30,781 bases of DNA from Bacilli bacterium (GTDB lineage: Bacteria > Bacillota_I > Bacilli_A > RF39 > UBA660): contig CAAGPL010000014.1 of assembly GCA_900771805.1 (NCBI GenBank), positions 1 to 30,781 on the forward strand. The letters are read 5' to 3'. The position numbers and the translations under genes are program-made. The notes under the pieces were generated by a model. It saw nothing but the letters and a program-made list of their open reading frames with translations. It had not been told where the DNA came from and made no database searches. Of this stretch, positions 1 to 6,919 are shown piece by piece; within the stretch, counting starts at the first letter, position 1, and every line of letters starts with the position of its first letter.

Positions 1-25
1 TGAACTGAACCCCAAAAGTTGGACA
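1..25. repeat. IS left terminal inverted repeat
   Basis: This is the terminal repeat downstream of orfB. It begins TGAACTGAACCCC and ends TTGGACA, and it pairs with the repeat at 1414-1438 in inverted orientation. Confidence 0.8.
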
Positions 26-40
26 GTTTATAAATAATTT

Positions 41-853
41 CTAATTAGAGGATTGTAACCTGTAATTTACAGGAGACAGTCCTTTTAATTTTTCTTTAAT
101 TCTATCATAATTATAATAATTAATATAATCATCTATTGCAAGAATTAATTCATCTATTGTTTTATATTTATCTTCTTGATCATAAAACATTTCAGTTTTT
201 AGTAGTCCAAAAAAGTTTTCCATCATTCCATTATCCATACTATTTCCTTTTCTTGACATACTTTGCCTTATTCCTTTATTTTTTAATCTTTGTTGATACG
301 ACTGATGTTGATATTGCCACCCTTGATCGGAATGTAATATTAATCCTTCAAGATTATCATTTCTATTAAATGCTTTATTAAGCATATCCCTTATTTGTTC
401 TAAATTGGGTGACTTTGATATATTATGTGATATTATTTCACCATTATAACCATCTAGTATAGGTGATAAATAACACTTTTCTCCTCTAAGATTAAATTCT
501 GTAACATCTGTATACCATTTTTCATTTGGGTTATTTGCCACAAACTCTCTATTTATAAGATTATCTAAAATATTCCCCACAGTTCCCTTATAAGATGAAT
601 ATTTTCTTTTATTTCTTTTTAGTGGTTTTAATCCTAATTTCACCATCAATCTATAAACTTTCTTATGATTGATATTATAACCTTGATTTCTTAATTCTAA
701 TGTAATTCTACGATAACCATATCTTTCTTTATTATTTAGAAATATTTCTTTTATTTTATTTATAATAACTTTATTTTTATCATCTTTATTAGTTTTAGAT
801 AAAGTGTAGTAATATACTGATTTTGCTAAACCAGATACTTTTAGAAGAATCAT
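41..853 (-). CDS. IS3-family transposase OrfB (DDE integrase domain)
   Basis: This is the catalytic half of the transposase; in this family it is normally made as an OrfAB fusion that cuts and joins the element ends. An N-terminal HTH_21-like segment (about 30-80) is followed by an rve integrase core with the DDE triad at D116 (WYTDVTEF), D176 (LHSDQG) and E212 (MENFFGLLK). The 35 residues between D176 and E212 fit the DD(35)E rule. The ATG at 853 is 36 bases beyond the orfA stop. The same frame is open further upstream, through orfA, and encodes the family's usual junction (VVKELRLTYPLMILLKVSG), so the real product is probably the frameshift fusion. Confidence 0.93.
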   Translation of the reverse strand: MILLKVSGLAKSVYYYTLSKTNKDDKNKVIINKIKEIFLNNKERYGYRRITLELRNQGYNINHKKVYRLMVKLGLKPLKRNKRKYSSYKGTVGNILDNLINREFVANNPNEKWYTDVTEFNLRGEKCYLSPILDGYNGEIISHNISKSPNLEQIRDMLNKAFNRNDNLEGLILHSDQGWQYQHQSYQQRLKNKGIRQSMSRKGNSMDNGMMENFFGLLKTEMFYDQEDKYKTIDELILAIDDYINYYNYDRIKEKLKGLSPVNYRLQSSN

Positions 854-888
854 TAATGGATATGTTAGCCGAAGTTCTTTTACAACAC

Positions 889-1395
889 TTACTTTTTCTT
901 CTGTTGTTGATTCTTCCTTGCTTGAACAACGGCCCTCAATTTTTTTGAGTATTCAAGTTCCGCCTTTAAATATAAATTTTCCTTTTCTAATCTTTTAATC
1001 TTTTCATCTTTAGTTTCATTTTTCTTTTTCTTAGTTACTTTAGGCATAGTTGGGCGACCTCGCTTTCGTTCAACTATATTATAGCAGTTTTTCTTATATT
1101 CTTTAATCCAATTAAACAATATTCCATTACTGAGTAATCCCTCATCTATGGAAACAGACAGAGTTGTTTCTCCTTTCAATAAAACTCTATTAATAATTTG
1201 TTCTTTTTCATAACTATTAAATTTTCTATTTTTAGTAGTTCTAAGAATATCATAACCATGTTTATCAATTAGTCTAACTAAATATCTAATTTTGTCTACA
1301 CCTATGTCATATTGCTTTGATAAATATGTTGGGGATTCACCATTTTTTATTTTTTTATAAATTTCTATTCTATTTTCATAAGTTAATTTTGCCAT
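889..1395 (-). CDS. IS3-family transposase OrfA (helix-turn-helix, leucine zipper)
   Basis: This 168-aa DNA-binding subunit has two helix-turn-helix segments: about 1-55, with YLSKQYDIGVDKIRYLV, and about 60-110. A Lys-rich stretch (116-127) follows, then a heptad-like coiled coil (about 128-155) for multimerisation. It ends in KNQQQKKK at an A-rich slippery stretch, as expected of the upstream ORF of an IS3 element. Its start lies about 20 bases inside the right terminal repeat. Alone it usually acts as a repressor; fused to OrfB by frameshifting it gives the transposase. Confidence 0.88.
   Translation of the reverse strand: MAKLTYENRIEIYKKIKNGESPTYLSKQYDIGVDKIRYLVRLIDKHGYDILRTTKNRKFNSYEKEQIINRVLLKGETTLSVSIDEGLLSNGILFNWIKEYKKNCYNIVERKRGRPTMPKVTKKKKNETKDEKIKRLEKENLYLKAELEYSKKLRAVVQARKNQQQKKK
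892..898 (-). other. Probable programmed -1 frameshift site (G_AAA_AAG)
   Basis: On the minus strand the last sense codons of orfA are AAG AAA AAG before TAA (889-891). A slip of one base back at G AAA AAG enters the orfB frame, which then reads E-K-V-S-V-V-K-E-L into the transposase core. The position at the extreme 3' end of orfA matches related IS3 elements. A second slippery heptamer, A_AAA_AAA, lies upstream at 940-946 and also leads into the open -1 frame. Confidence 0.6.
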
Positions 1396-1413
1396 ACAAA
1401 AACCTCGTTTCTA

Positions 1414-1438
1414 TGTCCAAGAAACGGGGTTCATATCA
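1414..1438. repeat. IS right terminal inverted repeat
   Basis: On the minus strand it reads TGATATGAACCCC then TTGGACA, matching the left repeat except in the central five bases and two near the tip. It lies just upstream of the orfA start, where an IS3 element would place its transposase promoter. Confidence 0.8.
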
Positions 1439-1511
1439 AAAAGGCTATCTTTTTATATGTATTAAAATGTCATATTTTGTCGTTTTTATTTAATTTTGTA
1501 AAAAATTATGA

Positions 1512-1517
1512 TACAAT
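1512..1517 (+). promoter_or_regulatory. Extended -10 promoter for the 52-codon ORF
   Basis: TACAAT is preceded by TG one base upstream (TGATACAAT). The -35 region at 1489-1494 (TTTAAT) is weak. The predicted start of transcription is about 27 bases before the ATG at 1551. Confidence 0.45.
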
Positions 1518-1550
1518 GCATTTCATTAATTATGAAAGGAAAAATCTAAA

Positions 1551-1709
1551 ATGACAGAAATGCAATTATTGATGTTACTTATGAAACAAAAAAAAGATGT
1601 TAATACATATAATTATTTAATTGAAATAACAAAAACTAAAGATAGAATGAAAATCAAACCTAATACAAAGGGATATTCTAAAGTAATATCTAAGAAAAGA
1701 AACTTTTAA
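1551..1709 (+). CDS. Small basic protein of unknown function (52 aa)
   Basis: ATG at 1551 follows AAAGGA (1535-1540) with ten bases between. The product is Lys-rich: a hydrophobic, Met-rich N-terminus (MTEMQLLMLLMKQKKDVNTY) leads to a basic tail ending SKKRNF. I do not recognise it. It has its own extended -10 promoter upstream and an intrinsic hairpin whose left arm is its final codons, so it forms a self-contained transcription unit between the IS and dusB. It could be a small regulator, a phage- or plasmid-derived leftover, or a spurious ORF. The SD, promoter and terminator together favour a real gene. Confidence 0.5.
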   Translation: MTEMQLLMLLMKQKKDVNTYNYLIEITKTKDRMKIKPNTKGYSKVISKKRNF

Positions 1710-1726
1710 TTAGTTTCTTTTTATTA
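1695..1726 (+). terminator. Intrinsic terminator after the 52-codon ORF
   Basis: Stem AAAAGAAAC (1695-1703) pairs with GTTTCTTTT (1713-1721) around a 9-base AT loop, followed by a T-rich run. The left arm lies within the last codons of the ORF. Confidence 0.6.
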
Positions 1727-1754
1727 TATAATGGTTTCAGTTTGGAGTGATTTA

Positions 1755-2729
1755 ATGTTTAAAATAGGAAATGTAGAAATAAAAAATAAAGTCGTTTTAG
1801 CACCTATGGCAGGTGTTTGTAATAGTGCGTTTAGAAGAATAATAAAAGAAATGGGAGCAGGTCTTTTATATGCTGAAATGGTAAGTGATAAGGCTCTTGT
1901 CTATAATAATGAAAAAACTAAGGAAATGCTTTATATGACGGAGGATGAAAGACCTATTAGTCAGCAGATATTTGGTAGTGATAAAGAAAGCTTTGTTGAG
2001 GCTGCAAAAATAATAGAAGAAAGTATGCATCCTGATATTATAGATATAAATATGGGATGCCCCGTACCTAAGGTAGCAGTTAAATCACAAGCGGGTTCTG
2101 CTCTTTTAAAGGACCCTGATAAAATATATGAAATAGTAAAAGCTGTAAAAGAAGCGGTAAATGTGCCAATAACTGTTAAAATAAGAAGTGGTTGGGATAA
2201 AAATAGTATTAATGCTGTTTTGGTTGCTAAAACTTGTGAGAAAGCCGGAGCTAGTGCAATTGCAGTGCATCCTAGAACACGCTCCCAGGGTTATAGTGGC
2301 AAAGCAAATTGGAATATAATAAAGGAAGTAAAAGAAGCAGTTAATATTCCGGTAATTGGTAATGGTGATATTTTATCCGCTGAAGATGCTAAGAAAATGA
2401 TAGATGAAACTGGATGTGATGCTGTAATGATAGGAAGGGGAACTCTTGGTAATCCATATTTAATAAAACAAATAGTAAGATATTTAGAAGATGGTGTGTT
2501 AATTAAAGATCAAAGTCCGCTAGAAAAAATGGAAACTTGTTTAAAACATTTTAATTACTTGCTTAAAATAAAACCCGAGAAAGTAGCAACTCTTGAAATG
2601 CGTACTCATGCTTCTTGGTATTTAAAAGGTCTACCTGGTGGGGTAAATATAAAAAAAATACTATATAAAATTAAAACAAAAGAAGAATTTATAAATACAA
2701 TAACAGAATATATGGAAAAACTTTCTTAA
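1755..2729 (+). CDS. dusB: tRNA-dihydrouridine synthase (DusB-type)
   Basis: This flavoprotein reduces uridine to dihydrouridine in the tRNA D-loop using FMN and NAD(P)H. Motifs run in family order: LAPMAG (15-20) with N-terminal barrel contacts, NMGCP (99-103) with the catalytic Cys at 102, VKIRSGW (141-147), HPRTR (172-176) followed by QGYSGKANW, and the FMN-phosphate motif GNGDI (202-206). The length of 324 aa is normal. An in-frame ATG eight codons upstream exists, but GGAG at 1744-1747 is spaced correctly for 1755 and the alignment begins with MFKIGNVEI, so 1755 is chosen. In many Bacillota dusB sits beside other translation genes; here it follows the orphan small ORF. Confidence 0.93.
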   Translation: MFKIGNVEIKNKVVLAPMAGVCNSAFRRIIKEMGAGLLYAEMVSDKALVYNNEKTKEMLYMTEDERPISQQIFGSDKESFVEAAKIIEESMHPDIIDINMGCPVPKVAVKSQAGSALLKDPDKIYEIVKAVKEAVNVPITVKIRSGWDKNSINAVLVAKTCEKAGASAIAVHPRTRSQGYSGKANWNIIKEVKEAVNIPVIGNGDILSAEDAKKMIDETGCDAVMIGRGTLGNPYLIKQIVRYLEDGVLIKDQSPLEKMETCLKHFNYLLKIKPEKVATLEMRTHASWYLKGLPGGVNIKKILYKIKTKEEFINTITEYMEKLS

Positions 2730-2733
2730 AATA

Positions 2734-2742
2734 TGATATAAT
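2734..2742 (+). promoter_or_regulatory. Extended -10 promoter upstream of the transporter
   Basis: TGATATAAT matches TGnTATAAT exactly, five bases after the dusB stop. No good -35 is visible. Transcription would start near 2749, giving a leader of about 80 nt. Confidence 0.55.
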
Positions 2743-2759
2743 TAAATCGTAGGACAAGG

Positions 2760-2784
2760 TTATGATATGGTGCGTATGTCATAA
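2760..2784 (+). promoter_or_regulatory. Hairpin in the transporter leader
   Basis: TTATGATAT (2760-2768) pairs with ATGTCATAA (2776-2784), nine pairs including one G-T, around the loop GGTGCGT. Only four Ts follow, so it is a poor terminator. It could be an operator or an RNA element in the 5' leader of the transporter mRNA, or a weak end to the dusB transcript. Confidence 0.4.
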
Positions 2785-2828
2785 TTTTGACCAAAAAAAG
2801 AAATAAAATATTTTATGGGAGGTATATT

Positions 2829-4505
2829 ATGAAAAAGTATAATCTTTTAAAAGTTTTAGCAATTATGGTTTTCATAACTTGGATTCTTACATTAGTAATA
2901 CCAGGTTCTTATGTAGACTATAGTGGAAAGGTTACTACTAATACAATTGCTGGACTTGGAGTATGGGGACTTTTAACAAATCTTAATATTTCAATATCTT
3001 ATTTTAATAATATTGCAGTATTTTTAATAGCTGTTGCATGTTTTTATGCTGTTTTAGATAAGATAAGTTTATATAATGACTTTGTTAGTAATGTCTCTAA
3101 AGTATTTAAGGGAAAGGAAAGAACATTTGTTATAATAGTAACTTTAGTATTTGGAATTTTATCATTATTTATTAATGAATTTCTAGTTTTAATTGCTTTT
3201 GTACCATTTATATACAAAGTAATGAAGGAATTATCAATTGATAAAAAAGTAATACTTGCATCTACTTTAGTTGCGGCTTTAATAGGTTCAATGTGTAGTA
3301 TTTATAATAGTACTTTGTTTTCAGCATTTAGTCTAAAAATAAATACTTTATTATTAGTTAAAATAATAATATTTGTAGTATCAATTTCTATTTTAACTAT
3401 ATTAATCGCACCTAAAAATTCTTCTAAAAAACAAAAGAAAGCTTCTAAAGAAAAGGAAACAAAAGAAGAATTAAAAAATACTAAAACAAAAAAAGTTGCT
3501 ACAAAAAGCAAAGCAAAGAAGGTTAATAAAACATTATATGCAGTATTAACAATATTATTTGGAAGTATTGGTATAAATAAATTTTATGCTGGTCAAATAA
3601 AAAAAGGTATTTTATCTATTTTATTTTGTTGGACTTTAATTCCAGCAATATTATCAGTAGCTGAATTTATTACAGTATTAACTGAAAAAGCTGATAAAAC
3701 CGGAAAAATAGAAGTAACTAGTGAAAGAAGAAATAAAGTAGCATTTATAGTTTCTGTTGTTATATTTGCATTATTTATAATAGCTTCTATAATTCCATAT
3801 GAATCATTATTCAAAAATTGTACAGTATTTACAGAATTTAATTCTTGGTTATCAAACTTAAAAATTGGTAATTATGCAATTTTTAATAACATAATTGGTT
3901 CTCCTTTAATAGTTAGTGAGTCAACTGGTTCAACAACAGGTTCAATTGCAGTATTTGGTTCTTGGACTATGAGTGATGTTTCAATATTGTTATTTATTTT
4001 AACTCTTTTAATTGCAATTATTAATAATGTTAAGATAGATGATTTTATTAAAGGTATAAATGAAAATATTAAAAAAATATTACCTGTTGCTATAACTGCA
4101 ATGTTAATTAGTGTTGTGTTAGTAACTATGATAACAAGTGGAATTTCTATTACAATAGCTAATAAAATATTAAGCATATTTAAAGGATTTAATATTGCTG
4201 AAACAATATTTGCAACTATGATATCGAGTGTATTAACAAGTGATTTTTACTACTTAATATCAACTGTTGGAAAATTATTAACTTTATCAGCATCAAATAG
4301 TCAGTACTATGGTGTTATAGCATTTATAATTCAAAGTATTTATAACTTAGTTATGATTATTGCACCAACTTCAGTAGGATTAATAATTGGATTATATTAT
4401 TTAGATATTCCATATAATAAGTGGTTTAAGTTTATTTGGAAATTACTATTAATATTATTTGTAATAATAATAGTTGCTACTATAGTAATATATGCATTAG
4501 TATAA
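2829..4505 (+). CDS. YfcC/DcuC-superfamily membrane transporter with an internal TM2 domain
   Basis: The protein is polytopic, 558 aa. Residues 5-195 form an N-terminal block of about six membrane segments and residues 305-558 a C-terminal block, resembling the YfcC / C4-dicarboxylate anaerobic carrier superfamily of secondary transporters (substrate unknown; amino acids or dicarboxylates in characterised relatives). Between them lie a very Lys-rich linker (about 196-232) and a TM2 domain (about 233-292) with the family signature ILFGSIGINKFYAGQ and two hydrophobic segments. A possible in-frame start 14 codons upstream lacks an SD; GGGAGG (2818-2823) supports 2829. It is a single-gene unit between an extended -10 promoter and a terminator. 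The transporter assignment is by overall pattern and moderately sure; the TM2 assignment is firmer. Confidence 0.7.
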   Translation: MKKYNLLKVLAIMVFITWILTLVIPGSYVDYSGKVTTNTIAGLGVWGLLTNLNISISYFNNIAVFLIAVACFYAVLDKISLYNDFVSNVSKVFKGKERTFVIIVTLVFGILSLFINEFLVLIAFVPFIYKVMKELSIDKKVILASTLVAALIGSMCSIYNSTLFSAFSLKINTLLLVKIIIFVVSISILTILIAPKNSSKKQKKASKEKETKEELKNTKTKKVATKSKAKKVNKTLYAVLTILFGSIGINKFYAGQIKKGILSILFCWTLIPAILSVAEFITVLTEKADKTGKIEVTSERRNKVAFIVSVVIFALFIIASIIPYESLFKNCTVFTEFNSWLSNLKIGNYAIFNNIIGSPLIVSESTGSTTGSIAVFGSWTMSDVSILLFILTLLIAIINNVKIDDFIKGINENIKKILPVAITAMLISVVLVTMITSGISITIANKILSIFKGFNIAETIFATMISSVLTSDFYYLISTVGKLLTLSASNSQYYGVIAFIIQSIYNLVMIIAPTSVGLIIGLYYLDIPYNKWFKFIWKLLLILFVIIIVATIVIYALV

Positions 4506-4528
4506 AAGACCAAATAGGTCTTTTTTTT
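4504..4528 (+). terminator. Intrinsic terminator after the transporter
   Basis: AAAAGACC (4504-4511), loop AAATA, GGTCTTTT (4517-4524), then further Ts to 4528. It overlaps the stop codon. Confidence 0.85.
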
Positions 4529-4588
4529 GTATCAAAATAAAATACTTTCCTCATAATAAACATAGAATTAAAAGAAGGGAGAATACTT

Positions 4589-6844
4589 ATGTTTGTTAAC
4601 TTTAGTGAGGAAGTAAGACACATATTAAAGCAAGCTCAAAGAGAAAAGGAAGAATTAAACCATCCATATATTGGTAGTGAACATTTATTTTTGTCTGTTT
4701 TAAAAGAAAGCAAATTGATTCCATTTTTTAAAAAATATGGACTTAATTATAATAAATTTAAAAATAAGTTAATTTCATTAGTGGGGATTGGATCAAAAGC
4801 TAGCTATTATACTCTTTATACACCACTTTTAAAAAGAGCATTAGAAAATTCTGTTATAGAAGCTAGGGAAGAAAAAAATAAAAATGTGACAATTGAAATG
4901 ATTGTTTTATCAATATTAGATGAAGCAGACGGAGTTGCAAGTACTATTTTAAATGCACTAAATATAAATATTAATAAAATATATATTGAATTAAAAAATA
5001 AAAAAGTAATTAAAGGTTTAAAAAGAAAGAAGTTAATGTTAGAAGAAATTGGAACAGATATTACTAAATTAGCTAAAGAAAAAAAATTAGATCCAGTTAT
5101 AGGAAGAAATATAGAAATACAAAAAACGATAGAGATATTGCTTAGAAGAAAGAAAAATAATCCTATATTAATAGGGCCAGCTGGAGTTGGTAAAACTGCA
5201 ATTGTAGAGGGAATTGCAAATCTTATAGCGTTTAAAAAAGCTCCTGAGTATTTAAAGGATAAAAAAATAATATCTCTTAATATATTTTCTTTAGTATCAG
5301 GAACTAAATATCGTGGTGAATTTGAAGAAAAAATGAAAATACTTATTAAAGAATTAGAAGAGAATCCAGATATTATTTTATTTTTAGATGAAATTCATAC
5401 TATTGTTGGTGCAGGTGGTGCAGAAGGCGCAATTGATGCTTCAAATATATTTAAGCCAGCTTTAGCGCGTGGAAGTGTTAGGATAATAGGAGCAACAACA
5501 TTTGATGAATATAAAAAATTTATAGAACCAGATGAAGCACTTGCAAGACGTTTTCAAAGTGTATTAGTAGAGGAACCTTCTTTAGATAATGTTATTAAAA
5601 TATTATATGGAATAAAACCATTATATGAAAAATATCATCATATAAAAGTTCCTAACGATTTAGTAAAAGATATAGCAATTTTATCTAATAAATATTTAAG
5701 TAATAGATATGAGCCTGATAGATCAATTGATATATTAGATGAAGTTTGTGCAAGTTGTTCAATTACAAAGACAAAAGATGATAAATTAATAGATAACTAT
5801 AGAAATAGACTAAAGAATATAATAAAAGCTAAGACAAAAGCTTTAAAAGATAATGATTTTAAAAATGCATATACTCTTTCAAAGCAAGAAAAAAGTTTAA
5901 ATGAAAAAATTAAAAATAAAAAGCTTTCTAATAAAATAATAACAAAAAAAGATATAATAGAAATAATTAAAAGAAAAGGAAATATAACTTTCTTTAATAT
6001 GGATAGTAAAAGAAAAGAATTCTATTATGATTTAAAACAATATTTAAAAGATATCATTATAGGTCAAGATGATAAAATAGATAATTTAATTTCTTCCTTA
6101 AGGAAAAAAGAATTACTAAAAAGTAATAGATGTTACTCCGTATTAATTAAAGGGGATAAATCAACAGGAAAGACACTTTTAGCAAGAAGCTATCTAAAAA
6201 AGTTAGTAAATGAAAAAAATATAATAGAAATAGATGCATCTTTATATGTAGATAATCATTTTATAAGCAAATTAATTGGCACATCTGCAGGATATATAGG
6301 ATATGATAATAAAAATAATATATTTGAAAAGATAAGAACTAATCCGAATTCTGCTATTATAATAGATAATTTTGATAAAGGTTGTGTTGAGTTTAAAGAT
6401 TTGTTTTATAGAATATTAAAAAATGGAAAAATAGAAGATGCTTCATCTAAATTGATAGATTTTAATAATACTATGTTAGTTTTTATAAATGATAACTTAA
6501 ATGAATATAAAAATGTCGGATTTAATTCAAAATTAAGTGATAACAATAAAGATAGTGAACTGGAAAAATTAGTTTCAACTAGTATTTGCTTAACAAAACC
6601 AGATGAAAAAAATACAAAAAAAATAATAAAAAATAGTATAAATAAAATAATAGATAGTTTTTCTTCTATAAAAATTACTTATGATGAAGCTATAATAGAG
6701 TATATATATAAAAAGATATCAAATGATACTGGTTTTTCAAATTTAAAATTAATATTAGATGATTTGTTTTTAAAAAAAATAACAGATTCTGTATTTGAAA
6801 ATAAAACCAAAGTAAATATAACACTTGGTACTATTAAAATATAG
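4589..6844 (+). CDS. clpC: ClpC-type AAA+ unfoldase with a degenerate second ATPase domain
   Basis: The ATPase is expected to unfold proteins and feed them to ClpP. Order: Clp N-domain repeats (about 1-145), NBD1 with Walker A GPAGVGKT (196-203), Walker B ILFLDE (263-268) and arginines at 320-321, a short ClpC-like middle coil (about 405-445), then NBD2. NBD2 is decayed. Its Walker A is GDKSTGKT (522-529) and its pore loop GTSAGYIGY (564-572) persists, but Walker B reads AIIIDN with Asn at 594 in place of the catalytic Glu. The FRPEFLNRID arginine-finger segment and the sensor-2 GAR motif are not recognisable. The VGF tripeptide (643-645), the ClpP-docking loop in ClpC, is retained. Length 751 aa is shorter than typical ClpC (about 810). 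SD AAGGGAG precedes the ATG. clpP lies 2.2 kb away on the other strand; no ctsR or mcsAB is nearby. Confidence 0.85.
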   Translation: MFVNFSEEVRHILKQAQREKEELNHPYIGSEHLFLSVLKESKLIPFFKKYGLNYNKFKNKLISLVGIGSKASYYTLYTPLLKRALENSVIEAREEKNKNVTIEMIVLSILDEADGVASTILNALNININKIYIELKNKKVIKGLKRKKLMLEEIGTDITKLAKEKKLDPVIGRNIEIQKTIEILLRRKKNNPILIGPAGVGKTAIVEGIANLIAFKKAPEYLKDKKIISLNIFSLVSGTKYRGEFEEKMKILIKELEENPDIILFLDEIHTIVGAGGAEGAIDASNIFKPALARGSVRIIGATTFDEYKKFIEPDEALARRFQSVLVEEPSLDNVIKILYGIKPLYEKYHHIKVPNDLVKDIAILSNKYLSNRYEPDRSIDILDEVCASCSITKTKDDKLIDNYRNRLKNIIKAKTKALKDNDFKNAYTLSKQEKSLNEKIKNKKLSNKIITKKDIIEIIKRKGNITFFNMDSKRKEFYYDLKQYLKDIIIGQDDKIDNLISSLRKKELLKSNRCYSVLIKGDKSTGKTLLARSYLKKLVNEKNIIEIDASLYVDNHFISKLIGTSAGYIGYDNKNNIFEKIRTNPNSAIIIDNFDKGCVEFKDLFYRILKNGKIEDASSKLIDFNNTMLVFINDNLNEYKNVGFNSKLSDNNKDSELEKLVSTSICLTKPDEKNTKKIIKNSINKIIDSFSSIKITYDEAIIEYIYKKISNDTGFSNLKLILDDLFLKKITDSVFENKTKVNITLGTIKI

Positions 6845-6867
6845 GATATTATTTTATTTAAAAAATA

Positions 6868-6896
6868 TTTCTTTTATTATGCTTTTATTGTATAAT
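6868..6896 (+). promoter_or_regulatory. Candidate promoter for cysS
   Basis: TTTCTT (6868-6873), 17 bases, TATAAT (6891-6896) preceded directly by TG. The -35 is weak and the -10 is perfect. Confidence 0.45.
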
Positions 6897-6919
6897 TAAA
6901 TAAGCAGGGAGTGATAAAT

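Larger units (their letters stand above)
1..1438 (-). mobile_element. IS3-family (IS150-like) insertion sequence, apparently complete
   Basis: The element carries two consecutive ORFs on the minus strand (orfA 889-1395, orfB 41-853) bounded by imperfect terminal inverted repeats of 25 bp at 1-25 and 1414-1438. The repeats begin with TG, share the cores TGAACCCC and TTGGACA, and agree at 18 of 25 positions. Both the two-ORF layout with a -1 overlap and the TG...CA ends are typical of the IS3 family. A target duplication cannot be checked because the left end coincides with base 1 of the window. Both ORFs are open and the catalytic triad is present, so the copy looks functional. Confidence 0.9.

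Noticed and set aside
1439..1500. Target site duplication of the IS
   Set aside because: The left flank is outside the window, so a duplication cannot be shown.
3302..4177. Long minus-strand ORFs inside the transporter gene
   Set aside because: They are antisense shadows of AT-rich membrane-protein codons, without SD sequences or recognisable domains.
4589..6844. ClpB-type disaggregase
   Set aside because: The middle domain is only about 40 residues rather than the long ClpB coiled coil, and a VGF ClpP-docking tripeptide is present in the expected loop.
6845..6919. T-box leader before cysS
   Set aside because: The gap is only about 70 bases and contains no specifier stem, T-box sequence or terminator/antiterminator pair.
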